Below, piece by piece: positions 45,065 to 53,742 of a stretch of DNA of 64,000 nt (within the stretch, counting starts at the first letter, position 1; each line of letters opens with the position of its first letter). The DNA is from an uncultured Rhodanobacteraceae bacterium (GTDB taxonomy: Bacteria; Pseudomonadota; Gammaproteobacteria; Xanthomonadales; SZUA-5). Where the stretch lies: the NCBI GenBank assembly GCA_937928755.1, contig CALEZI010000058.1, positions 1-64,000 on the forward strand, in the 5' to 3' direction. Below the pieces are notes generated by a model, which was given only the letters and a program-made list of their open reading frames with translations, did not search any database and had not been told where the DNA came from. A program made the translations under genes and the position numbers.

Positions 45065-45453
45065 ATTTCGCGCTGCTGGCCGACCTGATCCTGGTCGTCC
45101 ACACGCTGATCATCGCCTTCATCGTCGTCGGCCTGCCGCTGATCTGGATCGGCGCATGGCGTGGTTGGGACTTCGTGCGGCGACCGCTGTTTCGCCTCGC
45201 TCACCTGGCCACCATCGCCTTCGTGGTCGCCCAGACCTGGCTCGACCAGTTGTGCCCGCTGACCGTCTGGGAAGCAGCGCTGCGCCGCAAAGCCGGCCAG
45301 AGTCACCACGACCAACCGTTCATTGCCCACTGGCTCGGCGAACTGATCTTTGTCGATGCCTCGCTGGCCGTGCTGGCGTGGGTGTACAGCCTGTTCGGGC
45401 TGGCCGTCGGGTTGACCCTGTGGTGGGTGCCGATTCGCTGGCGTCGCGCCTGA
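45061..45453 (+). CDS. DUF2784 inner-membrane protein
   Basis: This 130-residue protein has three to four membrane helices (LLADLILVVHTLIIAFIVVG, HLATIAFVVAQTWL, FVDASLAVLAWVYSLFGLA) and the DUF2784 signature CPLTVWEAALRRKAGQ with HWLGELIF. Function unknown. It overlaps pepP by four bases, in the place where ubiquinone hydroxylase genes often follow pepP, so the usual order has changed here. Confidence 0.92.
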   Translation: MNFALLADLILVVHTLIIAFIVVGLPLIWIGAWRGWDFVRRPLFRLAHLATIAFVVAQTWLDQLCPLTVWEAALRRKAGQSHHDQPFIAHWLGELIFVDASLAVLAWVYSLFGLAVGLTLWWVPIRWRRA

Positions 45454-45584
45454 GCGCTAAAAGGAGCAAGGTCAGAAAATGGGCGACCCACCCCGGCGCA
45501 CGCTCGCACCATGACCCGATTCTGGGCCCTGCCCTCTGACCACTGCCCCGTTTTTGTGTCGCCAAGGCGGCACAACCGCGACTC

Positions 45585-45975
45585 TACAGAACATCCTCTA
45601 AACGTTTGATTATAGACCAATTATTTGTAGGTCACGTTGCCTGCGCAGCGGGCTACGTGACAATGGACAGCGTCACGTAGCCTGCTGCGCAGGCAACGTG
45701 ACCTACTTCCGTGTGTTCTTTGCGTGAACAAGCGCACCGACAGGAGCGACCGGGACACTCACCAAACATAACGCAAGCATCTGAAAGAAAAGCCTTTTCC
45801 GCAAAGGACGCATAGGAAAGCAAGGCAAGGCCAGCAGAACATCAACACCTGGGTTCTTGGCTCTCTTTGCGTCCTTTGCGTCCTTTGCGGACAAAAAAGG
45901 CAGTGCGCATGGTCGCCGCCAGTTCGATGCGCGATCGAGCGCACCGCCAGGGGCGACCGGGACTTTCATCGTGAC
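45585..45975 (+). repeat. Composite repeat copy 4, full length
   Basis: It contains the lead TCTAAACGTTTGATT (45596), the hairpin (arms 45627-45661 and 45672-45706, one mismatch), the linker GCGCACCGACAGGAGCGACC, and the GGACGCAAA segment through GCGACCGGGACTTTCATCG. The copy at 50640 is the closest relative along its whole length. No gene was seen in 45454-46073. Confidence 0.92.
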
Positions 45976-46027
45976 GACCCACCCGGTCCCAACGTCGACC
46001 TGACCCAACTTCCGGACTATTGCGTGA

Positions 46028-46049
46028 TGATATCTTTGTGATATCTTTT
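46028..46049 (+). promoter_or_regulatory. Tandem TGATATCTTT sites upstream of SPFH gene
   Basis: TGATATCTTTG and TGATATCTTTT stand in direct tandem with an 11-base period, 24 bp before the start codon. Each holds the palindrome GATATC. The spacing of one helical turn is of the kind bound by ribbon-helix-helix repressors, and one is encoded in this operon (46950). Confidence 0.5.
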
Positions 46050-46073
46050 GCACACCAACGGAGGAGAGAGACC

Positions 46074-46943
46074 ATGACCAAGGAAATCCGCAAGTCGACG
46101 CTGCCTGGAATCCCGATGCTGCTGCTGTTGCTGGTCGTGCTGCTGGTGACGGTGTACCTGATGATTCGCGCCATCGATGCGCAGCATGTTGTGCTCGGCC
46201 TGGTGCTGGCATTGGCGGGCTTCGTCGAGTTCTTCCTCCTGTTCGGCCTGTTCATGGTGCAACCCAACAACGCGGTGGTGCTGCAGTTGTTCGGTCGTTA
46301 CGTCGGCACCGTGCGCGACGAAGGACTGCGCTGGGCCAATCCCTTCCTGTCCAAGCGAGCGGTATCGCTGCGCGTGCGCAACTTCGAATCGAGCAAGCTC
46401 AAGGTCAACGAGCTGGAAGGTTCGCCGATCGAGATCGCCGCCGTCGTCGTCTGGCAAGTGGTCGATTCGGCCGAGGCGCTGTTCCTCGTCGACGATTACG
46501 AAAACTTTGTCCACGTGCAGTCCGAGTCGGCGCTGCGCCAGATGGCGACCAGCTATCCCTACGACCTGCACGACGACGTCAAGGTCGCGCTGCGCAGTCA
46601 TTCCTCGGAAATCTCCGAACACCTGCAGAAGGAAATCCAGGACCGCCTGTCGCAAGCCGGCGTCAAGGTGATCGAGGCGCGCATCAGCCACCTCGCCTAC
46701 GCCGCCGAAATCGCCAGTGCGATGTTGCGCCGGCAGCAGGCTCACGCGGTGATTGCGGCGCGCACGCTGATCGTCGAAGGCGCGGTCAGCATGGTCGAAC
46801 TGGCCCTCGACCAATTGAGCAAGCGCGGCGTCGTCGATCTCGACGAAGAGCGCAAGGCAGCAATGGTCAGCAATCTGCTGGTGGTGCTGTGCAGCGACAA
46901 CGATGCCCAACCGGTGGTGAACACGGGCAGCCTTTACGGCTGA
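46074..46943 (+). CDS. SPFH/Band-7 membrane protein
   Basis: This 289-residue protein has two N-terminal membrane helices (GIPMLLLLLVVLLVTVYLMI; VLALAGFVEFFLLFGLFMV) and an SPFH/prohibitin domain (QPNNAVVLQLFGRYVGTVRD, GLRWANPFLSKRAVSLRVRN, IEIAAVVVWQVVDSAEALF) followed by a helical part. Such proteins form large ring or cage assemblies on the inner membrane and affect protease or stress functions. GGAGGAGAG precedes ATG 46074. The next gene, 6 bp on, is a small DNA-binding protein, a known pairing. Confidence 0.92.
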   Translation: MTKEIRKSTLPGIPMLLLLLVVLLVTVYLMIRAIDAQHVVLGLVLALAGFVEFFLLFGLFMVQPNNAVVLQLFGRYVGTVRDEGLRWANPFLSKRAVSLRVRNFESSKLKVNELEGSPIEIAAVVVWQVVDSAEALFLVDDYENFVHVQSESALRQMATSYPYDLHDDVKVALRSHSSEISEHLQKEIQDRLSQAGVKVIEARISHLAYAAEIASAMLRRQQAHAVIAARTLIVEGAVSMVELALDQLSKRGVVDLDEERKAAMVSNLLVVLCSDNDAQPVVNTGSLYG

Positions 46944-46949
46944 TCGACC

Positions 46950-47138
46950 ATGGCCGAACGCAAAGCCTATCCGCTGCGCATCAACGCCGAAGTGCTGGAT
47001 GCCATGCAGCGCTGGGCCGACGACGAGCTGCGCAGCCTGAACGCGCAGATCGAATACGTGTTGCGCGATGCACTGCGCCGCGGTGGACGCATGAAGCCTG
47101 CGTCCACCGCGAATGACGGCGACGAAACCAATCCCTGA
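46950..47138 (+). CDS. Arc-like ribbon-helix-helix protein
   Basis: This 62-residue protein has the ribbon-helix-helix pattern: strand KAYPLRINAEV, helix LDAMQRWADDEL and helix RSLNAQIEYVLRDALRR with the conserved N-x-Q/E-I-E. It would bind DNA as a dimer. It lies 6 bp after the SPFH gene and probably represses this operon at the tandem TGATATC sites. The tail from residue 46 is disordered. Confidence 0.87.
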   Translation: MAERKAYPLRINAEVLDAMQRWADDELRSLNAQIEYVLRDALRRGGRMKPASTANDGDETNP

Positions 47139-47174
47139 TCGGTCGCGGATCAAACCGCGAACAAGGAGAATGAG

Positions 47175-48500
47175 ATGACCAAACAACTGTGGATCCTGGG
47201 CGCCGCACTTTGCTGCGGCTGGGTTCCCGCACTGGCTGGTGCCGCGGACGAAGCGTCGACCTGCATGCAGCGCACCGAGAGCATCCTTGCAGCGCTCGAC
47301 GAAGGCGACTACGCGAAGTCGCGCGTCGATTTCGACGAGCGCATGTCGGCCGCGCTCAGCGCCGAGCAGTTGCGCGGCGTGTGGGAATCGCTGCCGGCTC
47401 AGGTCGGCAAGCGCCTGGCGACGGGCGACGGACGCAGCAAGCCGACCGGCGACGGCGCAGTGGCGACGATTCCGCTGCAATACGAGAAAGCCTGGCTGGA
47501 ACTGGAGGTCAGCTGCGATGCCGCGGGCAGCGTGCGCGGCTTGTTCGTGAAACCGGGCGCCGCCCCGGGTGCGGCCGGTCCGGCGGCGTCAGAGCAGTGG
47601 AATGAACGCGAGTTGGCGGTCGAAAATGCCGGCCTGAGCCTGCCCGGAAGCTTGACGCTGCCGACCGCTGCGCCGATCGCTGGCGTGGTGCTGGTTCACG
47701 GCTCCGGCCCGAACGATCGCGACGAGACCATCGGCCCGAACAAGGTTTTCCGCGACTTCGCCCATGGTCTGGCCGAACGCAACATCGCCGTGTTGCGCTA
47801 CGACAAACGCAGCCGCGCGCACCCGCAGAGTTTCGCGGGCAAGCCATTCACCGTCGACGAAGAAGTCGTCGACGATGCGGTGGCCGCGTTGAAGCTGCTC
47901 GGTGCCCAGCCGGAACTCGCCGGCAAACCGATCTTCGTCGTCGGCCATAGTCTCGGCGCGCTGCTGGCTCCACGCATCGCAGCGCGCTCCGAGGTTGCCG
48001 GCGTGGTCATGCTGGCCGCGCCCGCGCGCCCGCTGACCGAGATGATGCCGTTCCAGATGAGCTACATCTTCAACCTGGATGGCGCCATCAGCGACGAGGA
48101 GCGCGCAAAGATCGATGAGGTCAAGGCGCAGGCCGCACGCATAAATGCGCTGACCGACGCCGACCGGGACGACCTCACGCCGCTGCTCGGCGCACCGGCC
48201 AGCTATTGGCTCGACCTCGCCGACTACGATGCCTTCGCGCAGGCGCGCAACCTTGGCAAGCCGATCCTGATGCTGCAAGGCGCGGGCGACTATCAGGTCA
48301 CGATGAAGGATGACTTTGCGCCGTGGCAGAAGCAGATGGAGTCCGTCGACGGCTTCGCGACGCGCAGCTTCCAAGGCCTCAGCCACCTGTTCATGCCCGC
48401 TGGCGACCCGCCGGGCCCGAACGACTATCAGACAGCCGGCCACGTCGATGCCACCGTGATCGATGCGCTCGCCGAGTGGATCAAGTCGCAACGATCGTAG
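47175..48500 (+). CDS. Exported alpha/beta hydrolase with DUF3887-like N-terminal domain
   Basis: This 441-residue protein has a signal peptide (LWILGAALCCGWVPALAGA), a small N-terminal domain of about 100 residues like DUF3887 (ESILAALDEGDYAKSRVDFD, LRGVWESLPAQVG), and a hydrolase domain with VVLVHGSGPNDRDET, nucleophile VVGHSLGALLAP, acid in LMLQGAGDYQV and base in QGLSHLFMP. Homologues are esterase-like periplasmic enzymes of unknown substrate. AAGGAGA precedes ATG 47175; it follows the DNA-binding gene after 36 bp, probably in the same operon. Confidence 0.9.
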   Translation: MTKQLWILGAALCCGWVPALAGAADEASTCMQRTESILAALDEGDYAKSRVDFDERMSAALSAEQLRGVWESLPAQVGKRLATGDGRSKPTGDGAVATIPLQYEKAWLELEVSCDAAGSVRGLFVKPGAAPGAAGPAASEQWNERELAVENAGLSLPGSLTLPTAAPIAGVVLVHGSGPNDRDETIGPNKVFRDFAHGLAERNIAVLRYDKRSRAHPQSFAGKPFTVDEEVVDDAVAALKLLGAQPELAGKPIFVVGHSLGALLAPRIAARSEVAGVVMLAAPARPLTEMMPFQMSYIFNLDGAISDEERAKIDEVKAQAARINALTDADRDDLTPLLGAPASYWLDLADYDAFAQARNLGKPILMLQGAGDYQVTMKDDFAPWQKQMESVDGFATRSFQGLSHLFMPAGDPPGPNDYQTAGHVDATVIDALAEWIKSQRS

Positions 48501-48621
48501 ATCCCGCCCCCGCTGCTGGCCTCAACTCGAAAGGAGCGCCCGCCTGCTGCGCGAGATCGCCGGGTTTCCGCCGCCTGCGCAATCGGCGATGCTTGTGGTC
48601 CGTACTCGCACCCAAAGCCCG

Positions 48622-49365
48622 ATGCTTGAAATGCCCCTGCTGGTTGGCCTTTCCCTGCTGCTGCAGTTCATCTGCCTGGTGCACGTGGTGCGCAGCGGCA
48701 GACCGTACTGGTGGTTCTTCATCATCATCATGGGCTCCTACCTTGGCGTTGCCGTGTACGCGTTCACCCAGATCCTGCCCGATTTGCAGCACGATCCTCG
48801 GACACGCCGCGCCGCGCGCGGACTGGCCAAGAAGCTCGATCCGCAGAAGGATCTGCGCCAACTGCGCGACGAACTGGCGCGCGCCGACACGTTGCAGAAC
48901 CGCCTTCGACTCGGCAACGAATTTCTTGAATTCGGTGAAGCCGGAGAAGCCGAATCGGTGTTCCGCGATTGCCTCAAGGGCATGTATGCGACCGATCCGG
49001 ACATTCTGCTGGCATTGGCCAAGGCGCAGTTCGCCCAGGACAAGGTTGCCGATGCCAATGCGACATTGAACACACTGATCGCCGCCAATCCGGGTTACAA
49101 GTCTGCCGACGGGCATCTGCTCTATGCGCGTACGCTCGAAGGCCTGAACCGGCTGCAGGAAGCGCTGAACGAATATGACGTGCTCGACGAGTCCTATCCC
49201 GGCGAGGAAGCGCGCGTACGCAAGGCCGAATTGCTGATCAAGCTCGGCCGCAACGACGACGCGCGGGCAACGCTGCAACGGTCACTCGAACGCACGCGCA
49301 TCGCGCCCGCGTATTACCGCAAGGCGCAGAGCGAGTGGATCGCGCGGGCGAAGAAGCTGGTATAG
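48622..49365 (+). CDS. Membrane-anchored TPR protein
   Basis: This 247-residue protein has two membrane helices (LLVGLSLLLQFICLVHVV; WWFFIIIMGSYLGVAVYAF) followed by a soluble part with about four TPR-like helix pairs (NEFLEFGEAGEAESVFRDCL, LALAKAQFAQDKVADANATL, YARTLEGLNRLQEALNEYDV, KAELLIKLGRNDDARATLQR). It may serve as a scaffold at the inner membrane. The start at 48622 gives MLEMPLLVG; 48631 is also possible. The frame is open from 48463, overlapping the hydrolase gene, but those codons look non-coding. Confidence 0.83.
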   Translation: MLEMPLLVGLSLLLQFICLVHVVRSGRPYWWFFIIIMGSYLGVAVYAFTQILPDLQHDPRTRRAARGLAKKLDPQKDLRQLRDELARADTLQNRLRLGNEFLEFGEAGEAESVFRDCLKGMYATDPDILLALAKAQFAQDKVADANATLNTLIAANPGYKSADGHLLYARTLEGLNRLQEALNEYDVLDESYPGEEARVRKAELLIKLGRNDDARATLQRSLERTRIAPAYYRKAQSEWIARAKKLV

Positions 49366-49385
49366 GAGCGACGTGCACGTCGCTC

Positions 49386-50465
49386 CTACGGGCAAGACTC
49401 GCGCAACCCGAGAGCCCCGGCGATGTCGCGCCAGTCGAAGGCCGACACCGCCTGGTCATCGTGCACCGCAAAGAAAACGCCGTGCGGGAAAGCACTGGTC
49501 GGCGTCGACTGCAGGTGGATGCCGTCGGTATTTCTGGTGTTGCGCCCGGCAAAACTGCCGAGGTGCTTGAGCGTGGCGCGGTCGAACACCTGAAATCGGT
49601 TGCCATCGTCGCGCTGGTCGGTGGCCACCCAGTAGCCACTGCCGTCATTGCAGCTCCACAACGCGATGCCTTCGGCCTGGCCGTCGAAATGACTGGGATC
49701 GAGGTCGATGCCCAGGTACTGGCCGGTCATGTCGTAAACGCGCAGCGTACTGCCGGTTTCCATGTACTCCTCGGCGATCAACAGCCGGCCGTGCCGTGGG
49801 TCGCCGTAGATCGACTCGACCCAGCGCAGCGCGCCGCTGGCGCTGGTATCGCCGAAACTCGCGACGTGAACCGCCTCGAATCCATCATCGCCCTGGGTCA
49901 ACCGGTAGTGCTTCACGCGCTCCGAGAGCTGCTCCAGCGGCGGCGGCGTACCGTCGGCCAGCTGGTAGCTGTCGGTGACATAGACATCGAGTTGAGTCGG
50001 CGATGTGCGCTCGATCCACAATCCGTAGGGCACCCTGAGCTCGGCAGCGCCGAAGATCAGCAGCGGCTCGAACTCAGGCAAGGACAGCAGCTGCACACGG
50101 TGATTGTCGCGCTCGACGACAAACAGCAGATCGTCGATCACGGCAATGCCGTTGGGGCGCTCGAACTGGCCGGGCGCCGTGCCCGAACTACCGATGCGAC
50201 GCAGGTTGGCGCCACTGTCGGCATCGAAAACCACCAGATTGTCGGCATCCTTGGCCGACGCGAACAACCAGGTCTGCCCATCCGAGGAACTCCAACTGAC
50301 CACCGAATCGATGTTGTCGACCGGCGCCGGCATGGTCGTGTAACGCTCGACCAGACGCACTCCGGAACTGCTGTCGACGGGTGCCTTGTGGGACGTGGAG
50401 CAGGCGGCGAGCAAAACCCATGCGCAGCACGCGCCGATGCCGCAACGCCGGGATAGCTGAATCAT
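49386..50465 (-). CDS. Phytase-like beta-propeller lipoprotein
   Basis: This 359-residue lipoprotein (GIGACCAWVLLAACSTS, lipobox LAAC) has a six-bladed propeller like the alkaline 3-phytases: DNIDSVVSWSSSDGQTWLFA, GQFERPNGIAVIDDLLFVVE, VYVTDSYQL, FDGQAEGIALW, GYWVATDQRDDGNRFQVFDR and NTDGIHLQ. Several acidic calcium-site residues of the family are kept. True phytase action on inositol phosphates is probable but the family also has members with other roles. It is convergent with the TPR gene. Confidence 0.82.
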   Translation of the reverse strand: MIQLSRRCGIGACCAWVLLAACSTSHKAPVDSSSGVRLVERYTTMPAPVDNIDSVVSWSSSDGQTWLFASAKDADNLVVFDADSGANLRRIGSSGTAPGQFERPNGIAVIDDLLFVVERDNHRVQLLSLPEFEPLLIFGAAELRVPYGLWIERTSPTQLDVYVTDSYQLADGTPPPLEQLSERVKHYRLTQGDDGFEAVHVASFGDTSASGALRWVESIYGDPRHGRLLIAEEYMETGSTLRVYDMTGQYLGIDLDPSHFDGQAEGIALWSCNDGSGYWVATDQRDDGNRFQVFDRATLKHLGSFAGRNTRNTDGIHLQSTPTSAFPHGVFFAVHDDQAVSAFDWRDIAGALGLRESCP

Positions 50466-50639
50466 GCGGTGACCCTGGAACGCCCCACGGGCGGAGTGCC
50501 GATGCTATCGCTGCAGACACCCTCTCATGTACGTCGTTCGACGAGTATTTCGCCGGAAATGACCTTGTGTCGCGAGTGGTGGCTCACGGACCTCGCGACA
50601 TGCGGTCGCTCCCTGCAGAGAGCAGGAGATCGCGGGGTA

Positions 50640-51030
50640 AACCCGCCCTCACAGAACACCCTCTAAACGTTTGATTGTAAAGTATTTACTTGTAGGTCAC
50701 GTCGCCTGCGCAGCGGGCTACGTGACAATGGACAGCGTCACGTAGCCCGCTGCGCAGGCGACGTGACCTACTTCCGTGTGTTCTTTGCGCGAATAAGCGC
50801 ACCGACAGGGGCGACCGGGACTCACCAGACATAACGCACGTATCTGAAAGTAGAGCTTTTTCCGCAAAGGACGCAAAGAACGCAAAGGACAGCAAAGCCA
50901 GCAGGACATCAACACCTTGGTTCTTGGCTCCCTTTGCGTCCTTTGCGTCCTTTGCGGACAAAAAGCAGTCCGCATGGTCGCGCCAGTTTGTGCGCGAACA
51001 AGCGCACCGACAGGGGCGACCGTGACTCCC
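50640..51030 (+). repeat. Composite repeat copy 5, full length
   Basis: It includes the lead CTCTAAACGTTTGATTGTAA, a perfect 35-bp-arm hairpin (50692-50726 and 50737-50771), the linker GCGAATAAGCGCACCGACAG, the GGACGCAAA segment (50870-50900 with inverted partner 50930-50960) and the linker again. It fills the gap between the phytase-like and GH44 genes; no gene lies in 50466-51124. REP-like motifs flank it (GATCGCGGGGTAAACCCGCC at 50629). Confidence 0.93.
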
Positions 51031-51124
51031 ACAGAGAGCAAGATCTCGCGCAACAAGCCCGCTCCAACGATCGAGGCGCCAAGCGCTGCAACTGCAGAGC
51101 GAAACCTCCAGCGGCGCCAGCGAC

Positions 51125-53308
51125 TCACTCGAAGCCGTTGGCGAAGATGGCCGGGCCTGGTGCGCCGCGCGCAAAAACCAGCAGCGTCGCGCTGTGGCCG
51201 GGCAGCGTCAGCGCCAGCGTTGCACCAGCAGCGGACTGGTTGTTGGCCACTTGGGCATATCCGCCCGCAGCAAGCCGCCAGGCACTGAACGCCTGCGCCG
51301 ACAGACCGGAGAGCGCGATGTCGACGTCGCGGGTGGACGGGCTGCGATTGAACAAGAGCACGCGCAACGGCCCGCCGACCTGGTCGACCGCATAGGCGCC
51401 GAGCAGCGCCGCGTCGCTGCTGCTGGCCGGCACTGAATCGCCGAGCACGCGAGTGTTGGCGCCGTCGTAATCGAGAAACAATCGGAAGGCGTGCTCGGAC
51501 AAGCTGCCGACCTCCGGCGCCACCCAGCGCGTCGCGTAGTCGACGCCTTCGCGACCGAAGATCGCCAGCAGTTCGGCCTGGGCGAGGGCGCCGGTCACGC
51601 CGTTGTCCGGGCCCCATTTGTATTCGGTCAGCGCCAACCGGGTGCCGGGACAATGGGCGGCGATCGCGGCGCGCGCTCGGCGCAGAAAATTGGGGTTCGG
51701 GTAAGCGGTCTGGCCAATCCACGATTCGCTGCTCCAGGACGGATCGTAGAGCTCGCGCAGCGAGCGCAATCGGCGTGCCTGCACATCCGGTTGCTCGCCT
51801 GCGATCACGTTGTTGTCGAGCCCGGCGATGCCGGCTCCTTGCGGGTAATAATGCAAGTCCAGGTAATCGACCAGGCGCACACCACCGGGCCCGGTTTCGG
51901 CGCAGATGCGCTGCAGGTACCACTCGACGAACGGGACATTGCCGTGGGCGACACGGTCCGGGCCGTCGAAACAGTTGCCGAGTGCGGCATCCGCGGCGCT
52001 GGTCCAGTAATCGCACCAACCCCAACTGACCGGACCGAAGATCTGCGCGTTCGGCTCCACCGCCTTGATCGCAAGTGCGCGGTCCCGCCCGCGGGTCCAC
52101 ACTTCGTCGTAGGTGGCGGGTAACGGATGCACATCGCGATGCGTCGAGTCCCACAGCATCGCCTCGTTGTCGAGCGCAAAGAAGCGCACGCCGCCCTGCC
52201 CCGCGCTGCCATGCCGCGCGCGCAGATGACTGACCCACTCTGCGGCATATGACGGTGGCGCGGGTTTGGAGGTGTCGAGTGGATTGTTGCCGACGATCTT
52301 GCCGCCTTGGCAGAAGGGTCCACCGGCGCACAAACCGTTGCCCGAGTCAGCCGTACACCATGGCGGCGGATTCGGCGCATAAAAGCGACATTCGTCGAGC
52401 GTCTGTGCGCCATACAACTGCTGCGAGAAACCCCACTGCTTCTGCCGCAGGTCCTTGGGTACCCAGCCGATCGTCGGGATGGTCAGCATCGCTTCGCCAC
52501 CTTGCAGTCTGGTGGCGCTTACGAAAGCGTTGGCGCTGGAGCCATTCGGCAAATTCTGGCCATCGCCATCGACTATGTTCTGGAAGAAGTAGTCGCTGGC
52601 GGTGTTGTGCACATCGAACTGCCAGTTGTAACGCGTGGTGCTGTTGCCGCCCCAGCGACGCGTGGGATAACGCAGATCCGCGTGCTGCGCGTCGCTGCCG
52701 AAATTGACGCCGTAGATCAGCGGGTCGATGGCGCGGCGCGTACCAGCCAGGTCGATGCTCACGGCGACCGGACCCGGCGGCGGGCCACCAGCCTCCAGCA
52801 CCACATCGTCGACATGGATCGCCGACTGATTGGCACCCGTCAGGTCCTGCAGGATCACGCCATCGAAAGTACCGACCGGCGCGCCGGCACCGGAGAACGG
52901 CTGGAACACTTCCCGCCACTGGCCGGCGGCGATCGCGCCACCGCTGACAATCTGGTTGAGCGGACGTTCGAATACCACGGTCTGTCCCAGCTGGAAGGTC
53001 AGGCGCAGGCTCTGGTTGCTGCCGGCGCCCCCGTGCACCCACAGGCGCAGCCCGGAGTAGTCGGCAAAGCTGTGCACGCTGCCGGGAGATGCGAAATACA
53101 ACCCCTCGAAGCCATCAGGCTCCATCGAGATCGCGAACTGGCCGGTGCGCACGGGGTTGGTGGAATTGAAGTTAACCGTCGCCCAGCTCCAGTTCTGCCA
53201 GCCGTTGCCGAGCGCATCGGCGTAGATCGTGATGCTCTGCGCCATCGCCGACAGCGGTGCGAGTGCGAATAGAGAAAGCGCCCAGAGCGATCTGCACTTC
53301 ATGCCCAT
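51125..53308 (-). CDS. Secreted glycoside hydrolase family 44 glucanase with GFE tail
   Basis: This 727-residue enzyme is exported (MKCRSLWALSLFALAPLSAMA). Residues of about 25-172 are a beta-sandwich like a carbohydrate-binding module (ITIYADALGNGWQNWSW; SAIHVDDVVLE). Residues of about 185-640 are a GH44-type TIM barrel with the acid/base glutamate in FFALDNEAMLWDSTHRDVHP (Glu382) and the nucleophile in LALTEYKWGPDNG (Glu562), then a C-terminal beta domain. GH44 enzymes cut beta-1,4-glucan, xyloglucan or mannan backbones. It ends GPAIFANGFE, like other exported proteins in the window. ATG 53308 or 53302 starts it. Confidence 0.92.
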   Translation of the reverse strand: MGMKCRSLWALSLFALAPLSAMAQSITIYADALGNGWQNWSWATVNFNSTNPVRTGQFAISMEPDGFEGLYFASPGSVHSFADYSGLRLWVHGGAGSNQSLRLTFQLGQTVVFERPLNQIVSGGAIAAGQWREVFQPFSGAGAPVGTFDGVILQDLTGANQSAIHVDDVVLEAGGPPPGPVAVSIDLAGTRRAIDPLIYGVNFGSDAQHADLRYPTRRWGGNSTTRYNWQFDVHNTASDYFFQNIVDGDGQNLPNGSSANAFVSATRLQGGEAMLTIPTIGWVPKDLRQKQWGFSQQLYGAQTLDECRFYAPNPPPWCTADSGNGLCAGGPFCQGGKIVGNNPLDTSKPAPPSYAAEWVSHLRARHGSAGQGGVRFFALDNEAMLWDSTHRDVHPLPATYDEVWTRGRDRALAIKAVEPNAQIFGPVSWGWCDYWTSAADAALGNCFDGPDRVAHGNVPFVEWYLQRICAETGPGGVRLVDYLDLHYYPQGAGIAGLDNNVIAGEQPDVQARRLRSLRELYDPSWSSESWIGQTAYPNPNFLRRARAAIAAHCPGTRLALTEYKWGPDNGVTGALAQAELLAIFGREGVDYATRWVAPEVGSLSEHAFRLFLDYDGANTRVLGDSVPASSSDAALLGAYAVDQVGGPLRVLLFNRSPSTRDVDIALSGLSAQAFSAWRLAAGGYAQVANNQSAAGATLALTLPGHSATLLVFARGAPGPAIFANGFE

Positions 53309-53471
53309 CTTTACCCGCCCGCCCTGCGAATACCTTCCGATAATGGAAATGTACTCCACAGTGACGACCAAAGCCGGCAGTGGGTCACGCTTGCTGGCGC
53401 TGGTGCTCGCGTTGGCGTCGGTGTTGGCGTAGACGAGCGGAAACTGCACCAGATCGTGGCCCGCGAAGCTC

Positions 53472-53586
53472 TCGTGGGTCCAGACTTGTCTGGACGCTTC
53501 CTGCGTCAAGGTGACAAAGCGCCCAGACATTCTGAACGCACACGGCTTGAAGGCGAAAAAGCGTCCAGACAAGTCTGGACCTACAA
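53472..53586. repeat. GTCCAGACTTGTCTGGAC palindromes
   Basis: Copies of GTCCAGACTTGTCTGGACGC (53476) and GCGTCCAGACAAGTCTGGAC (53563) enclose a variant middle copy. The family also occurs at 24800 and, within a coding gene, at 63896. The remaining bases 53309-53742 show no gene. Confidence 0.8.
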
Positions 53587-53742
53587 GAGCGACAACCACC
53601 CGCTTCAAGCCTGACCCGGTCGAGACGATTGACTTCGATGTTGTTGCCGCTCAGACCCGTCGTGTCGAGAGTGTCGGTGGGATCGACATGCGCGCACGGG
53701 TGGTAGCGCCCGGCGGGCCTTCGAGCGGCAGACCGTGCCGCG

